Source: an uncultured bacterium (GTDB lineage Bacteria > Bacillota > Clostridia > Lachnospirales > Lachnospiraceae). From it: a DNA stretch of 54,465 nt. How positions within the stretch are numbered: the stretch's first letter is position 1; every line of letters starts with the position of its first letter. The position numbers and the translations under genes were made by a program. Below, one piece after another: positions 24,478-32,967 of this stretch. The stretch covers positions 1-54,465 of the forward strand of contig CALBJL010000024.1 in assembly GCA_937893485.1 (NCBI GenBank), read 5' to 3'. Under the pieces are notes generated by a model. It was given only the letters and a program-made list of their open reading frames with translations. It did no database searches and had not been told where the DNA came from.

Positions 24478-25230
24478 TTATCTTACCTGTGCCATCCATA
24501 TCCTAGTTGTATAAGGTATTTTGATCGTTTTCTGACCCTTTGCTTCAACCACTTGTCGGATTTTGGCATTGATACTGTCAAATTTGTCCTTTGACTGCCG
24601 ATGAACAGTTCCATGAGACTTCCAACCCTCGATAAAATCCTCAGCCAGAACGTCATGCACAACTGTTCCCTCTATATAAACCACATCTCCAAACAAGCCA
24701 CTCTGATTGATAACCTCCGTCTGATCCTCTCGTCTGGTTCCATAACTATAATTCTCAATCTCAGACTTTAAGACCTCTTCAATTTCCTTCTGTAACGGAT
24801 CTTCCAAATCTCTGTGGTTCCACATACATGCAAACCAACCATCCGGTTTCAAGATTCTTCTTGCCTCAATCAGTGCTTCTTGGCGGTTACAAACATTAAA
24901 CGATGAGCCGAAGGTGACAAGATCAAACTGATCTGCTTCCATTCCGGTATGTTCACCCACACCCTCATACCAACTCACATTTTCAAATCGTTCGGTTCTC
25001 TTTATTCCATTTTTGCGCATTGCATCATTCGGTTCTACCGCACACACCTGTAAACCAGCTTCCGCCAGCTTAATTGTTAAATGTGCAGCTCCGGCACCTA
25101 CATCACACGCCGTACCCCCCCCCGGGAAAATTTTAGCAATATTTAACATCTGATCAATCGCACTTTGTGCATAATCCGGACGCTTTAAATATGCTTCCGC
25201 CAATTCCGTATAATCCCATTCTGTTTTCAT
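24478..25230 (-). CDS. SAM methyltransferase of the Cj1419/Cj1420 type, copy 2
   Basis: 250 residues: ACDVGAGAAHLT (motif I, about 41-52), VCAVEPNDAMRKNG, FGSSFNVCNR and RILKPDGWF. Compared with copy 1 the motif I glycine spacing differs (GAGAAH instead of GAGTGK) and the SSFHW histidine is replaced by asparagine, so the two copies may differ in substrate or activity. It overlaps the glutamine kinase gene by 4 bases; a 109-base gap, in which I see no clear promoter, separates it from copy 1. Confidence 0.8.
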   Translation of the reverse strand: MKTEWDYTELAEAYLKRPDYAQSAIDQMLNIAKIFPGGGTACDVGAGAAHLTIKLAEAGLQVCAVEPNDAMRKNGIKRTERFENVSWYEGVGEHTGMEADQFDLVTFGSSFNVCNRQEALIEARRILKPDGWFACMWNHRDLEDPLQKEIEEVLKSEIENYSYGTRREDQTEVINQSGLFGDVVYIEGTVVHDVLAEDFIEGWKSHGTVHRQSKDKFDSINAKIRQVVEAKGQKTIKIPYTTRIWMAQVR

Positions 25231-27572
25231 CTCATGTTCTCCTTTATTCTTAATATATTTATGCGTTTCCCTTGTGCATCTATTTCTATTTTAGCAGCTT
25301 GCTTCAACTCATTAAACTGCTGTTCCCCGACTCCTATGACTGCCGGTATTCCAAGCTCACCCGCACGTATTGCCATATGCGAATTAGCCCCTCCATATTC
25401 AGTTATAAAGCCCTTTATTCCATGTGAAAATATCCAGTCATACCCCGGATCTGCGCTCGGAATCAATAAAATTTTATTTTGGATATCCAGTTCCTCACTA
25501 TGATCCAATTCCATACAATCACCTGACACACATCCCAACGTAATATAATTTGCTTCAGTTTCCGGATAATAGAATTCCCATATATCCTCAGCACCTAATA
25601 TAATAGGCGGCAGAATAAGCGATTGGGTTATCTCAAATTCATCCTTCCCACGCCGGATGGAGTGTCGTATACTGCTTCCTATATCCTTTGCAGACATATA
25701 CAATTCTCGAATGACTTGAATATCTACATATGCACAGTCTTCTTTAGAGAAGTGATACTGTTGCCCCAGTTCTCCAACTAACTGCAATGCTTTACTTAAA
25801 TTCTTGGTAAATACAAACTTTCCATATTCCCTTCCCTCAATCGCCAGCTTAATAAAATCCATCAACCCAAGAATATTGCTGTTCAATCCATTTTCTGCTA
25901 ATTGATTTGTCAACTGGTGCATCTGCTGTAATGAAAGTCGAAATTCTTCCTCACTATGCTTTTCCTGCCCTTGAGCATTCCAGTCAAAATATAGATCCGG
26001 CGCTTCGTCATATCTCGGCGATGTAATATCATATGTTCCCGGACGCAAATGCCCGTATTTACTTAAAAATCCTTGTTCGTCCATCACCACAAAATCATGG
26101 CTCATATTAGAACTGACCGTGTTCACACTATTCATAAAAAGTTGATAATCATGTTCTGTGAGAATCTGGCATTTCACCATTGATTTCAACATCTGAACAG
26201 CTATAAAAGCAGCTCTTGCCAATCCTGCGAAAGGCAATGTTCCGTATCTTTTACAATCCTCCAGCAACCAATAGATCTTCTCAATCGTTCCCAAATCACT
26301 GTTCACAATCTGAGCATAACGCTGTTCCAGAATTTCTATTTTCCTATAATCTACTCTCCATAAACCATGCTCATGATCTATGATTTGGTTCGTGAGGTCT
26401 CTAAGTGCTACTAGAATATCCTCTATTTCTTTTTCCGTAAATCCATACTGCTGCAACACTTGTATACGTTCCGGTAAATCCAATGTATAACAGGAAAAAA
26501 CAATATCAAACTCTACTTTATCATGCTTTGATGGATCTTCCGCCAAACGATCTGTGTAATAGTTAACAAGTTTTTCACTAATGCTTTCATCCAACTGTGC
26601 TGGCACAAACGAATTGAAACTAACGCGGACATCTATGTACGGTAGTCCTCCAAAATCAACCATTAACGGAAAACTTCGCAAATTCCGATACCCATAGTTA
26701 TCTCTTTGATAAGCCCAAATGCTATCCGTAATGATCTCCCGATACAATGACATCGCCAGTTTCTTAGGTCGAATTCCGATCATCTCTGCCGGATTCCAGT
26801 CTGTCATCACACTATACACCGCATGATCACCGCATAGAAACGGTTTTTCCCCTTGTTCTTCAACAATCTTGTCCTCGATACGCTGAAGGGCTTTTCGCTG
26901 AACATCCCACTCAATTCCCTGCCCCTGCAAACATAATGCCCGAACTTGAAAAATATATAATTCTCCCGATTCTGTAACCGCGAATTCCACATCCAAACGA
27001 TCCGATTCAAAGATAGTCTCTAATTCACGCAATGCTCTGCATAAGCGCTTTAACTCATCAGGTAAATCAGTTTGACTATCCGGCGCATCCTTAAACACAT
27101 ATAATAACTTGTTTTTCATCCCCGTACCGGATGTAATCGCTGAAGTAGATCCCGTAACATCATAATTGATCACATAATAATTGCCTTTTGTGTTGGGATC
27201 CTTTGTAAATGCCACGCCACACATTGCCACATCGGATAACATCGGCTGCACCAATACCTGATTCGCATCATTTTCCTCATCGTATGATACAATTACTTGA
27301 TTTACAGCATTTATAAACTCCTCCTGTCCTCTGACATTTGCAACAGACTCATACTTTCCAGCTTGTGAAGTAAATGCTGTATCCTCATTTAATGCACTGC
27401 TTCTAACAATGACACTCTGATTCCACTCCTTCTGCTCATATTTTTTTATGATATTACTTTTTGTATGTATCCATTCGGATACCGTAAACGTTAGCTGAGG
27501 TAAAATCATAGCCGTTGTCAGATGCCTTCGTAATAACTCCAATGTATCTGCCTTTGTACCCATCTGAATCAT
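25227..27572 (-). CDS. PEP-synthase-like protein, probable L-glutamine kinase (Cj1418 type)
   Basis: 781 residues. An N-terminal ATP-grasp domain shows VRSSALNEDTAFTSQAGKY (56-74) and LVQPML; a C-terminal swivelling phosphohistidine domain shows GGANSHMAIRAGELGIPAV with His732 as the phosphorylated residue. The long middle part replaces the PEP/pyruvate barrel, so it is not a PEP synthase. This architecture, length and gene neighbourhood fit C. jejuni Cj1418, which phosphorylates the amide of L-glutamine and creates the P-N bond. It leads the block of five downstream genes and lies 21 bases after the sulfotransferase-like gene. Rifampin-phosphotransferase-like enzymes share the fold and are the main alternative. 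Confidence 0.83.
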   Translation of the reverse strand: MIQMGTKADTLELLRRHLTTAMILPQLTFTVSEWIHTKSNIIKKYEQKEWNQSVIVRSSALNEDTAFTSQAGKYESVANVRGQEEFINAVNQVIVSYDEENDANQVLVQPMLSDVAMCGVAFTKDPNTKGNYYVINYDVTGSTSAITSGTGMKNKLLYVFKDAPDSQTDLPDELKRLCRALRELETIFESDRLDVEFAVTESGELYIFQVRALCLQGQGIEWDVQRKALQRIEDKIVEEQGEKPFLCGDHAVYSVMTDWNPAEMIGIRPKKLAMSLYREIITDSIWAYQRDNYGYRNLRSFPLMVDFGGLPYIDVRVSFNSFVPAQLDESISEKLVNYYTDRLAEDPSKHDKVEFDIVFSCYTLDLPERIQVLQQYGFTEKEIEDILVALRDLTNQIIDHEHGLWRVDYRKIEILEQRYAQIVNSDLGTIEKIYWLLEDCKRYGTLPFAGLARAAFIAVQMLKSMVKCQILTEHDYQLFMNSVNTVSSNMSHDFVVMDEQGFLSKYGHLRPGTYDITSPRYDEAPDLYFDWNAQGQEKHSEEEFRLSLQQMHQLTNQLAENGLNSNILGLMDFIKLAIEGREYGKFVFTKNLSKALQLVGELGQQYHFSKEDCAYVDIQVIRELYMSAKDIGSSIRHSIRRGKDEFEITQSLILPPIILGAEDIWEFYYPETEANYITLGCVSGDCMELDHSEELDIQNKILLIPSADPGYDWIFSHGIKGFITEYGGANSHMAIRAGELGIPAVIGVGEQQFNELKQAAKIEIDAQGKRINILRIKENMR

Positions 27573-27593
27573 TGTTTGTTTCCCTTTCGCTTT

Positions 27594-29207
27594 TTATCTA
27601 GGCTTTATAGCTCGATAATACGTTTGCTTTCCATTATGTCGTTGGAAATAATCGTAATAAGTCTTTTTTACAAATGCATCCACATCATACATACTCTCAG
27701 CATCCTTTTCATCTAACAAGTTTTCTATCACATCACAAAAAGAAAATCGCTCTTTAAATATCCAGTCACAAGACTCAAATGTATTATAAGCCGGTACACT
27801 TGTATAGTAACCATATGCCACTTTAAAATTTCCGTAAATCACATTAAGCCGCACTTCATCCCACAACGATAACACGTCACGGAATTGGGTTTGCTTAACA
27901 GCCGCCGTATCATTACCTGTAATATATTTTACACCGTCTGGGGTATTTGCCGGAAAATAAATAACCTTTCCCTGTATGGTTGTCTCCAACATACATTTAC
28001 AATACGGAATGTCCAACCATTTACAAAATTGTTTCATTGTATCTTCCGTACGGTATTTCAAGTCCTCAAAACATATTGCGCGAACATTTTGCTGCTCATT
28101 CTTAACTTCCAGCATCATACCTAGTTCACTTTGCAAAATATCTCTCAATGCACCTTTTTCTATTGCTTTGTAGTTTTGTTCTTTTATTACAAACCTTTTT
28201 ATCCATGAATATAAATGCTGAACTGGTTCTCTAATAACAATTAAATTCTCCATACGGTCAAATTCATCTTGTTCAAAACTCTGTACTATATTAGTAACAT
28301 TTATATTCGGCAAATGCATATGATAAAAAATCCAATACTCTTTACTATCCTTCTCTCTGCCAATAGCATTGGCATATGCTGCAAATAATATTTTTATAAG
28401 CTGTCCATACGTATGAAGCTCTACCTTACCTTCAAATTGTTGACGCAAACAATCAAGATAACGCTGCGGATCTATCAAAATATCATCTATAAAATCACCA
28501 TTCTGATCTACAACAAATTTTTGATATCTATGTTGCCCTACACTATCTAAAGTCTCATATTGAGAATGAAAATAGCCTAGAAGCTGTGCCATTATTTCTA
28601 CCAACAATTCATCATTCTGTAAATACTTCAATCTCCGCTCATACACTAACTCAAATGACGCACTATATGGCAAAAATAACAAATTGGGATGGTCATCCAG
28701 TAATTGTTCCACATAATAACTGCCTGAATTAGACATATTATTAAACAAGATAATTTTTCTCAATTCTCTCCATTTAAAATCTGTTTCACTCCATGTTTTT
28801 GGTATGTATCCACCATTTTTTCTTTCTTCCAAATCCAGCAAAAAAACATAGTGCTTGATTCTAATTTCACTATCAGATGAATATACATTCGCTTTTACGA
28901 GGTTATCGAGCATGCGATCTCGCTTTTCTCGCTGAAGTCCATCTGCATTTAAATAGTCGTCCACACATACAACAAATACAGCCTGTCCATATTTTTCTGC
29001 CGCCTCAGCTAATGAAAGAACTTTCGTCCCATTATAATCCGTCCCTTGCTTATTTATATCATCATCTGCATAGCAGATAGGATTCACTCCTTGTAAGTCA
29101 AATAATTGATAAGCAATTTCACCCCATATGCCTGCACCATATAATATCAGCCCTCTTTTTTTTGCATTTTCACTCACTTGATAAAAACTCTTATGCCACT
29201 CCGCCAT
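27594..29207 (-). CDS. Rossmann-like module fused to a sulfotransferase-like domain
   Basis: 537 residues. N-terminal LILYGAGIWGEIAYQLF (20-36) is the Rossmann-like module shared with two neighbours. The remainder has two features of P-loop sulfotransferases: NMSNSGSYYVEQLLDDHP (157-174), like the phosphosulfate loop, and IREPVQHLYSW (325-335), like the 3'-phosphate-binding RxPxxxxxS motif. Sulfotransferases use a 3'-phosphonucleotide donor; the CysC-like kinase here would make a 3'-phospho-cytidine diphosphoramidate. So this is the best candidate in the window for the phosphoramidate transferase, though a true PAPS-dependent sulfotransferase is possible. It lies directly upstream of the glutamine kinase. 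Confidence 0.55.
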   Translation of the reverse strand: MAEWHKSFYQVSENAKKRGLILYGAGIWGEIAYQLFDLQGVNPICYADDDINKQGTDYNGTKVLSLAEAAEKYGQAVFVVCVDDYLNADGLQREKRDRMLDNLVKANVYSSDSEIRIKHYVFLLDLEERKNGGYIPKTWSETDFKWRELRKIILFNNMSNSGSYYVEQLLDDHPNLLFLPYSASFELVYERRLKYLQNDELLVEIMAQLLGYFHSQYETLDSVGQHRYQKFVVDQNGDFIDDILIDPQRYLDCLRQQFEGKVELHTYGQLIKILFAAYANAIGREKDSKEYWIFYHMHLPNINVTNIVQSFEQDEFDRMENLIVIREPVQHLYSWIKRFVIKEQNYKAIEKGALRDILQSELGMMLEVKNEQQNVRAICFEDLKYRTEDTMKQFCKWLDIPYCKCMLETTIQGKVIYFPANTPDGVKYITGNDTAAVKQTQFRDVLSLWDEVRLNVIYGNFKVAYGYYTSVPAYNTFESCDWIFKERFSFCDVIENLLDEKDAESMYDVDAFVKKTYYDYFQRHNGKQTYYRAIKPR

Positions 29208-29221
29208 TGGATCTTACCTCA

Positions 29222-30244
29222 TTACAAACCACTTTCACCCAAACGCTGCAATATCTCTTCCGCATATAAATCAATATTATCAACAGTATTTGCCGACAGA
29301 CTCTCACAATTTCTACAAATTATAATTTCATCTTTCTTCATCATTAAATGCTGTTTCTGATATTCCCGCAATTTTTCTCCATTCCATATATCCGCAATAT
29401 GCTCTTTGTTTAAATCACCTAAAACATATGCACTCTTCCAGTCCACGCAACACAAATGCGCAATTCCGCGGTCATTAATTACCATCGTTGTGAAAAGGAA
29501 TGGACAAACCTGTTTTTGTTTTAATTCCTGTCCATAAGTTCCTTTTCCTAAATCGCAAATATGTTCATTGATATTTGTTTCCTGCCATAAAGTTGAGGAA
29601 ATAGTTTCTACAAACATCTCATCGCATATCTCACCAAATTCTGAATAAAATATTTCCTTTTCTTCATTGGAATAACCAATATCACTATACTTTAGGTACA
29701 ATTTACACTTCTTCCTATTTTGATAAAAAAAAGCTATATTTCTACGAAATTCTTCAAAATCAATCTTGCACTTGCAGGCATCCGTATATTGTTGCTCATT
29801 GATACCATTTACTGATATATTGAGAATATCAAGTCCTGCTTCTATAAGCCCTAAACTCATCTCCTTGTTCAACAACGTTCCATTTGTAGTAATTTCTATG
29901 CATTCTGCAACATTTGCCTCTTTTGCATATTTTACCATTTGACACACATTTCGATTTAAAAGGGGTTCTCCTATTTTAAACAATCTTAACTTTTTGATCT
30001 TTTGTTCGCCCCAGCTGGTTTTCATATCATCTATAATTTTCTGATATGTTTCCCATTGCATAACACCGAATTTAATATTTGCATCATCAATCGCAGCCTT
30101 ATCTGAATGAAAGCAAAAGTTACATTGAAGATTACATGCACTACAAATATCTATTTGAACAGAAAACGGTGCCTCCAACGGAATCACTTTCTCTAAAGGA
30201 GTTCGTTGTCTTGCATATATCTTTGCTCTTTTAATTGCACTCAT
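29222..30244 (-). CDS. Radical SAM/SPASM protein
   Basis: 340 residues from the ATG at 30244 (GGTGAGG upstream; a GTG at 30253 is an alternative). The radical SAM cluster motif is CNLQCNFC (Cys37, Cys41, Cys44) and a C-terminal SPASM-like region supplies CPFLF, CCVDW and CRNC cysteines for a second iron-sulfur cluster. ITTNGTLLNKE is typical of the family. Such proteins occur in glycan clusters and may catalyse C-C, C-methyl or epimerisation chemistry; the substrate is unknown. It lies between the ThDP enzyme and the sulfotransferase-like gene, 14 bases from the latter. Confidence 0.75.
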   Translation of the reverse strand: MSAIKRAKIYARQRTPLEKVIPLEAPFSVQIDICSACNLQCNFCFHSDKAAIDDANIKFGVMQWETYQKIIDDMKTSWGEQKIKKLRLFKIGEPLLNRNVCQMVKYAKEANVAECIEITTNGTLLNKEMSLGLIEAGLDILNISVNGINEQQYTDACKCKIDFEEFRRNIAFFYQNRKKCKLYLKYSDIGYSNEEKEIFYSEFGEICDEMFVETISSTLWQETNINEHICDLGKGTYGQELKQKQVCPFLFTTMVINDRGIAHLCCVDWKSAYVLGDLNKEHIADIWNGEKLREYQKQHLMMKKDEIIICRNCESLSANTVDNIDLYAEEILQRLGESGL

Positions 30245-30260
30245 GTGCCTCACCTCAATC

Positions 30261-32048
30261 TTAATTATACATCAACCGTTCCATTTCTTCCTGAGTCAAA
30301 AAAGGATACATGTCATGTAATGCAGGTGTAAGTAATGTGCCATCCTCACTTTGACGCGACATTACTTTTGGCGTCACCGGATCATCAAACGCCTGTTGTA
30401 TCTCTAACAGAACCCGTTTGTCGCTATCAAACAACCCACGCACGCAATTCTCCACCTCAGCATTATTATGACAACAACTATATTGAAAACCAAATGTATC
30501 CGCAACCTTTCGAAAATCAGGAAAGCTGACTCCGGTATCCGGTGTACATCCGATATATGCACCGTTAAAGAAGTTCTTGCTCGTCTGTCGTATGGCACCA
30601 TAGCCCTCATTGGAAAATACAACAATATGAATTGGCAGATCGTACTGGACAATCGTCTGCAATTCCTGCAGATTCATCATGATACTGCCATCACCGGTCA
30701 CACAATACACTTGTTTTTTTGATGCTATAGATGCACCGATCGCCGCCGGTACATCATATCCCATCGACCCACAGGTATAATTCGTTAATACACGTTGGGC
30801 TCTATTTTGAATACCGATCTGTAGTTTTGCTGTGTTTGCAGTGTTGTTACCCAATGCAAGAATGCTATCTGCCGGTTCATATTTCTGGAAAATCTTCCAA
30901 AAATAATAAGAGCAGACCCTCTCATCCATTTTTAATCCCTGATTGAGAACCTCAAACGCAGAAAAACGATGTTTGACATCATTACAATAACGCATCCAAT
31001 CTTTCGGACAATTTATTCTGATATCTATCTTTTTCACTTCATCAAAAAAAGTATTCAACTCAGAATGGATTAATCCGCTAATTCTCAATCCCGGTTTTTT
31101 TGCCTCATTTTCATCTATATCTACCATATAGATTTTTGCCCGAGGTGCAAAGCCTTCCTGATAAAATCCCGTCTGACGGAATCCAAGACTATTTCCTAAT
31201 GTCAGAATCACGTCTGCATTTTGCAAAATAAAATTTCCAGTTCTGGGACCTATATTACCTGACGGTCCATAGTAGAGTGGATGCTCGAAATAGAAATTAT
31301 CCGCTACCCAGGCTCCTCCGATCACCGGAATTTGCATGTTGTCTACAAATTCTTCAAAAGCATTCATAGAATGACTGCTGCGTATTCCGGAACCGGCTAA
31401 TATACACGGTCTTTTTGCTAAGCGCAGCGCCGCCATAGCTTCTTGCAACTGAGTAGTGCCATCCGTCACATGCAGTACTTCTTCCTCCACCGCATACAGA
31501 TCTGCCTCATCTACCTTTGCACATTGAATGTCCTGCGGAATATCCAACCAGACCGGTCCGCGCCGTCCGCTCATCGCTATATGAATTGCCTTCACCAGTT
31601 CCCGCTTAATCGCTAACGGATCAGTAACCATAACTGCATATTTTGTCATATTTTTGACTGTCGGTATGATCTCAAATTCCTGTATTCCCCGATATCTCAA
31701 TTCCAAACCTGTTTTGGGAACAGATATTTCATAACGCACCTGCCCAGACAATACAATCATTGGTAAGCTATCCTGCCATGCGCCCATAACACCAGTTATA
31801 GCATTCGTAGCACCCGGTCCGGATGTCACACATACCGCTGCCATTTTTCCGCTATAGCGCGCATACGCTTCTGCCGCCATCGCGCAGGCCTGTTCATGAT
31901 GGTTAAAATACTTGTCCATCTTTTCACACACAAGCAAAGCATTATCTAAATGCATTGCCCCGCCTCCTACGACCGCAAAACAGTCTGTCACGCCATATTC
32001 TATCAGTGTATTCATTATTATATCTGCTACGCGTCTCTTCATTTTCAT
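30261..32048 (-). CDS. ThDP-dependent enzyme of the acetolactate synthase family, YerE-like candidate
   Basis: 595 residues with all three domains of the POX/AHAS family. The activating glutamate is Glu52 in NHHEQACAMAAEAYARYSG, and the ThDP/metal motif is GDGSIMMN (452-459). There is no small regulatory subunit gene and no ilv genes nearby. In Yersinia pseudotuberculosis the ThDP enzyme YerE adds a two-carbon unit from pyruvate to CDP-4-keto-3,6-dideoxyglucose, exactly the product predicted for RfbF-RfbG-RfbH here. The next gene downstream of that step, a reductase (YerF role), would fit 32058. Specificity is inferred from context; a true catabolic acetolactate synthase seems unlikely. Confidence 0.65.
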   Translation of the reverse strand: MKMKRRVADIIMNTLIEYGVTDCFAVVGGGAMHLDNALLVCEKMDKYFNHHEQACAMAAEAYARYSGKMAAVCVTSGPGATNAITGVMGAWQDSLPMIVLSGQVRYEISVPKTGLELRYRGIQEFEIIPTVKNMTKYAVMVTDPLAIKRELVKAIHIAMSGRRGPVWLDIPQDIQCAKVDEADLYAVEEEVLHVTDGTTQLQEAMAALRLAKRPCILAGSGIRSSHSMNAFEEFVDNMQIPVIGGAWVADNFYFEHPLYYGPSGNIGPRTGNFILQNADVILTLGNSLGFRQTGFYQEGFAPRAKIYMVDIDENEAKKPGLRISGLIHSELNTFFDEVKKIDIRINCPKDWMRYCNDVKHRFSAFEVLNQGLKMDERVCSYYFWKIFQKYEPADSILALGNNTANTAKLQIGIQNRAQRVLTNYTCGSMGYDVPAAIGASIASKKQVYCVTGDGSIMMNLQELQTIVQYDLPIHIVVFSNEGYGAIRQTSKNFFNGAYIGCTPDTGVSFPDFRKVADTFGFQYSCCHNNAEVENCVRGLFDSDKRVLLEIQQAFDDPVTPKVMSRQSEDGTLLTPALHDMYPFLTQEEMERLMYN

Positions 32049-32057
32049 GCATCTTTC

Positions 32058-32945
32058 TTAATATAGTAATTGATATAGATCTATGTCTTGTTCATGCTCG
32101 CTGTACCAGCTATACAGTTGTTGTATCGCTTCTTCTATCGCAGTATACTCAAATCCTTCTATTTCTCCAACAATTCGGGCATTTGATGCAGTGTATTCAT
32201 TGTCCCAACCTTCTGAACAAATATATATCGGCAGCTGCTTTTTGCTAACTTTTAATACAATCTGACAAATCTGCTCTAAACTAATCTTTTTCCCTGATAC
32301 AGCATGATAGGTGTGATATTTTGGTTCATGATGCAAAAAATACTGTATCATCTTTCCAAAATCATCCACCCACAAGTAATCAAAATAAACATTTTTCCGT
32401 ATGCTTAACGGTAATCCTTTAATTGCTTTACAGCAGACATTAGATATGAATTTCGTCGGATAATATTCATACTTGCCGAATATTCCCCACAACCTAAAGT
32501 TATATATATTGTCAGACTGTTCTATGAGTTGTCCCACTGTATACTTCATCAGTCCATACTGATCCACTGGTATTCTTTTTCCAATCTGTTCTTCCGTAAC
32601 ACTGATAATATCATACCGTTTGTCAAATTCAGCACCAGATCCTGTATAATACATTTTTCCATACAAATTTGAGTTTTTGTAGAAATTCAGAAAAATTCTC
32701 ATATTATACTCTAATATCTTTGTCCCGTCTTTACTCTTATCAATCCCATCGCCATATACAGCCAAATGTAACACATAGTCAAACCGGTTACATCTCAAAT
32801 AATCTGTAACTGCCGCCTCGTTCAAACAGTCCAATTCCCGACTTGTTGGAGTCCAAATCTCATAATCTCTATTGTTTCTTTGCAAATATTCTGCTAGATT
32901 TCTTCCAACAAATCCACTGGCACCAGTAATAAGTATTTTTGACAT
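32058..32945 (-). CDS. NAD(P)-dependent sugar epimerase/reductase
   Basis: A 295-residue short-chain dehydrogenase: ITGASGFVGRNLAEYL (5-20) binds the cofactor and YGLMK (about 150-154) is the catalytic YxxxK. It resembles abequose synthase/4-ketoreductase type enzymes in length and layout. It may reduce the keto group of the CDP-dideoxy sugar or of the branched sugar made by the adjacent ThDP enzyme, whose gene starts 9 bases downstream. AGGGAGAACCGGTT precedes the ATG. Confidence 0.7.
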   Translation of the reverse strand: MSKILITGASGFVGRNLAEYLQRNNRDYEIWTPTSRELDCLNEAAVTDYLRCNRFDYVLHLAVYGDGIDKSKDGTKILEYNMRIFLNFYKNSNLYGKMYYTGSGAEFDKRYDIISVTEEQIGKRIPVDQYGLMKYTVGQLIEQSDNIYNFRLWGIFGKYEYYPTKFISNVCCKAIKGLPLSIRKNVYFDYLWVDDFGKMIQYFLHHEPKYHTYHAVSGKKISLEQICQIVLKVSKKQLPIYICSEGWDNEYTASNARIVGEIEGFEYTAIEEAIQQLYSWYSEHEQDIDLYQLLY

Positions 32946-32967
32946 AACCGGTTCTCCCTATGAAGTC

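Noticed and set aside
25227..27572. Reading the 781-residue protein as PEP synthase or pyruvate phosphate dikinase
   Set aside because: The ATP-grasp and phosphohistidine domains are present but the PEP/pyruvate barrel is absent, and the neighbours fit glutamine kinase.
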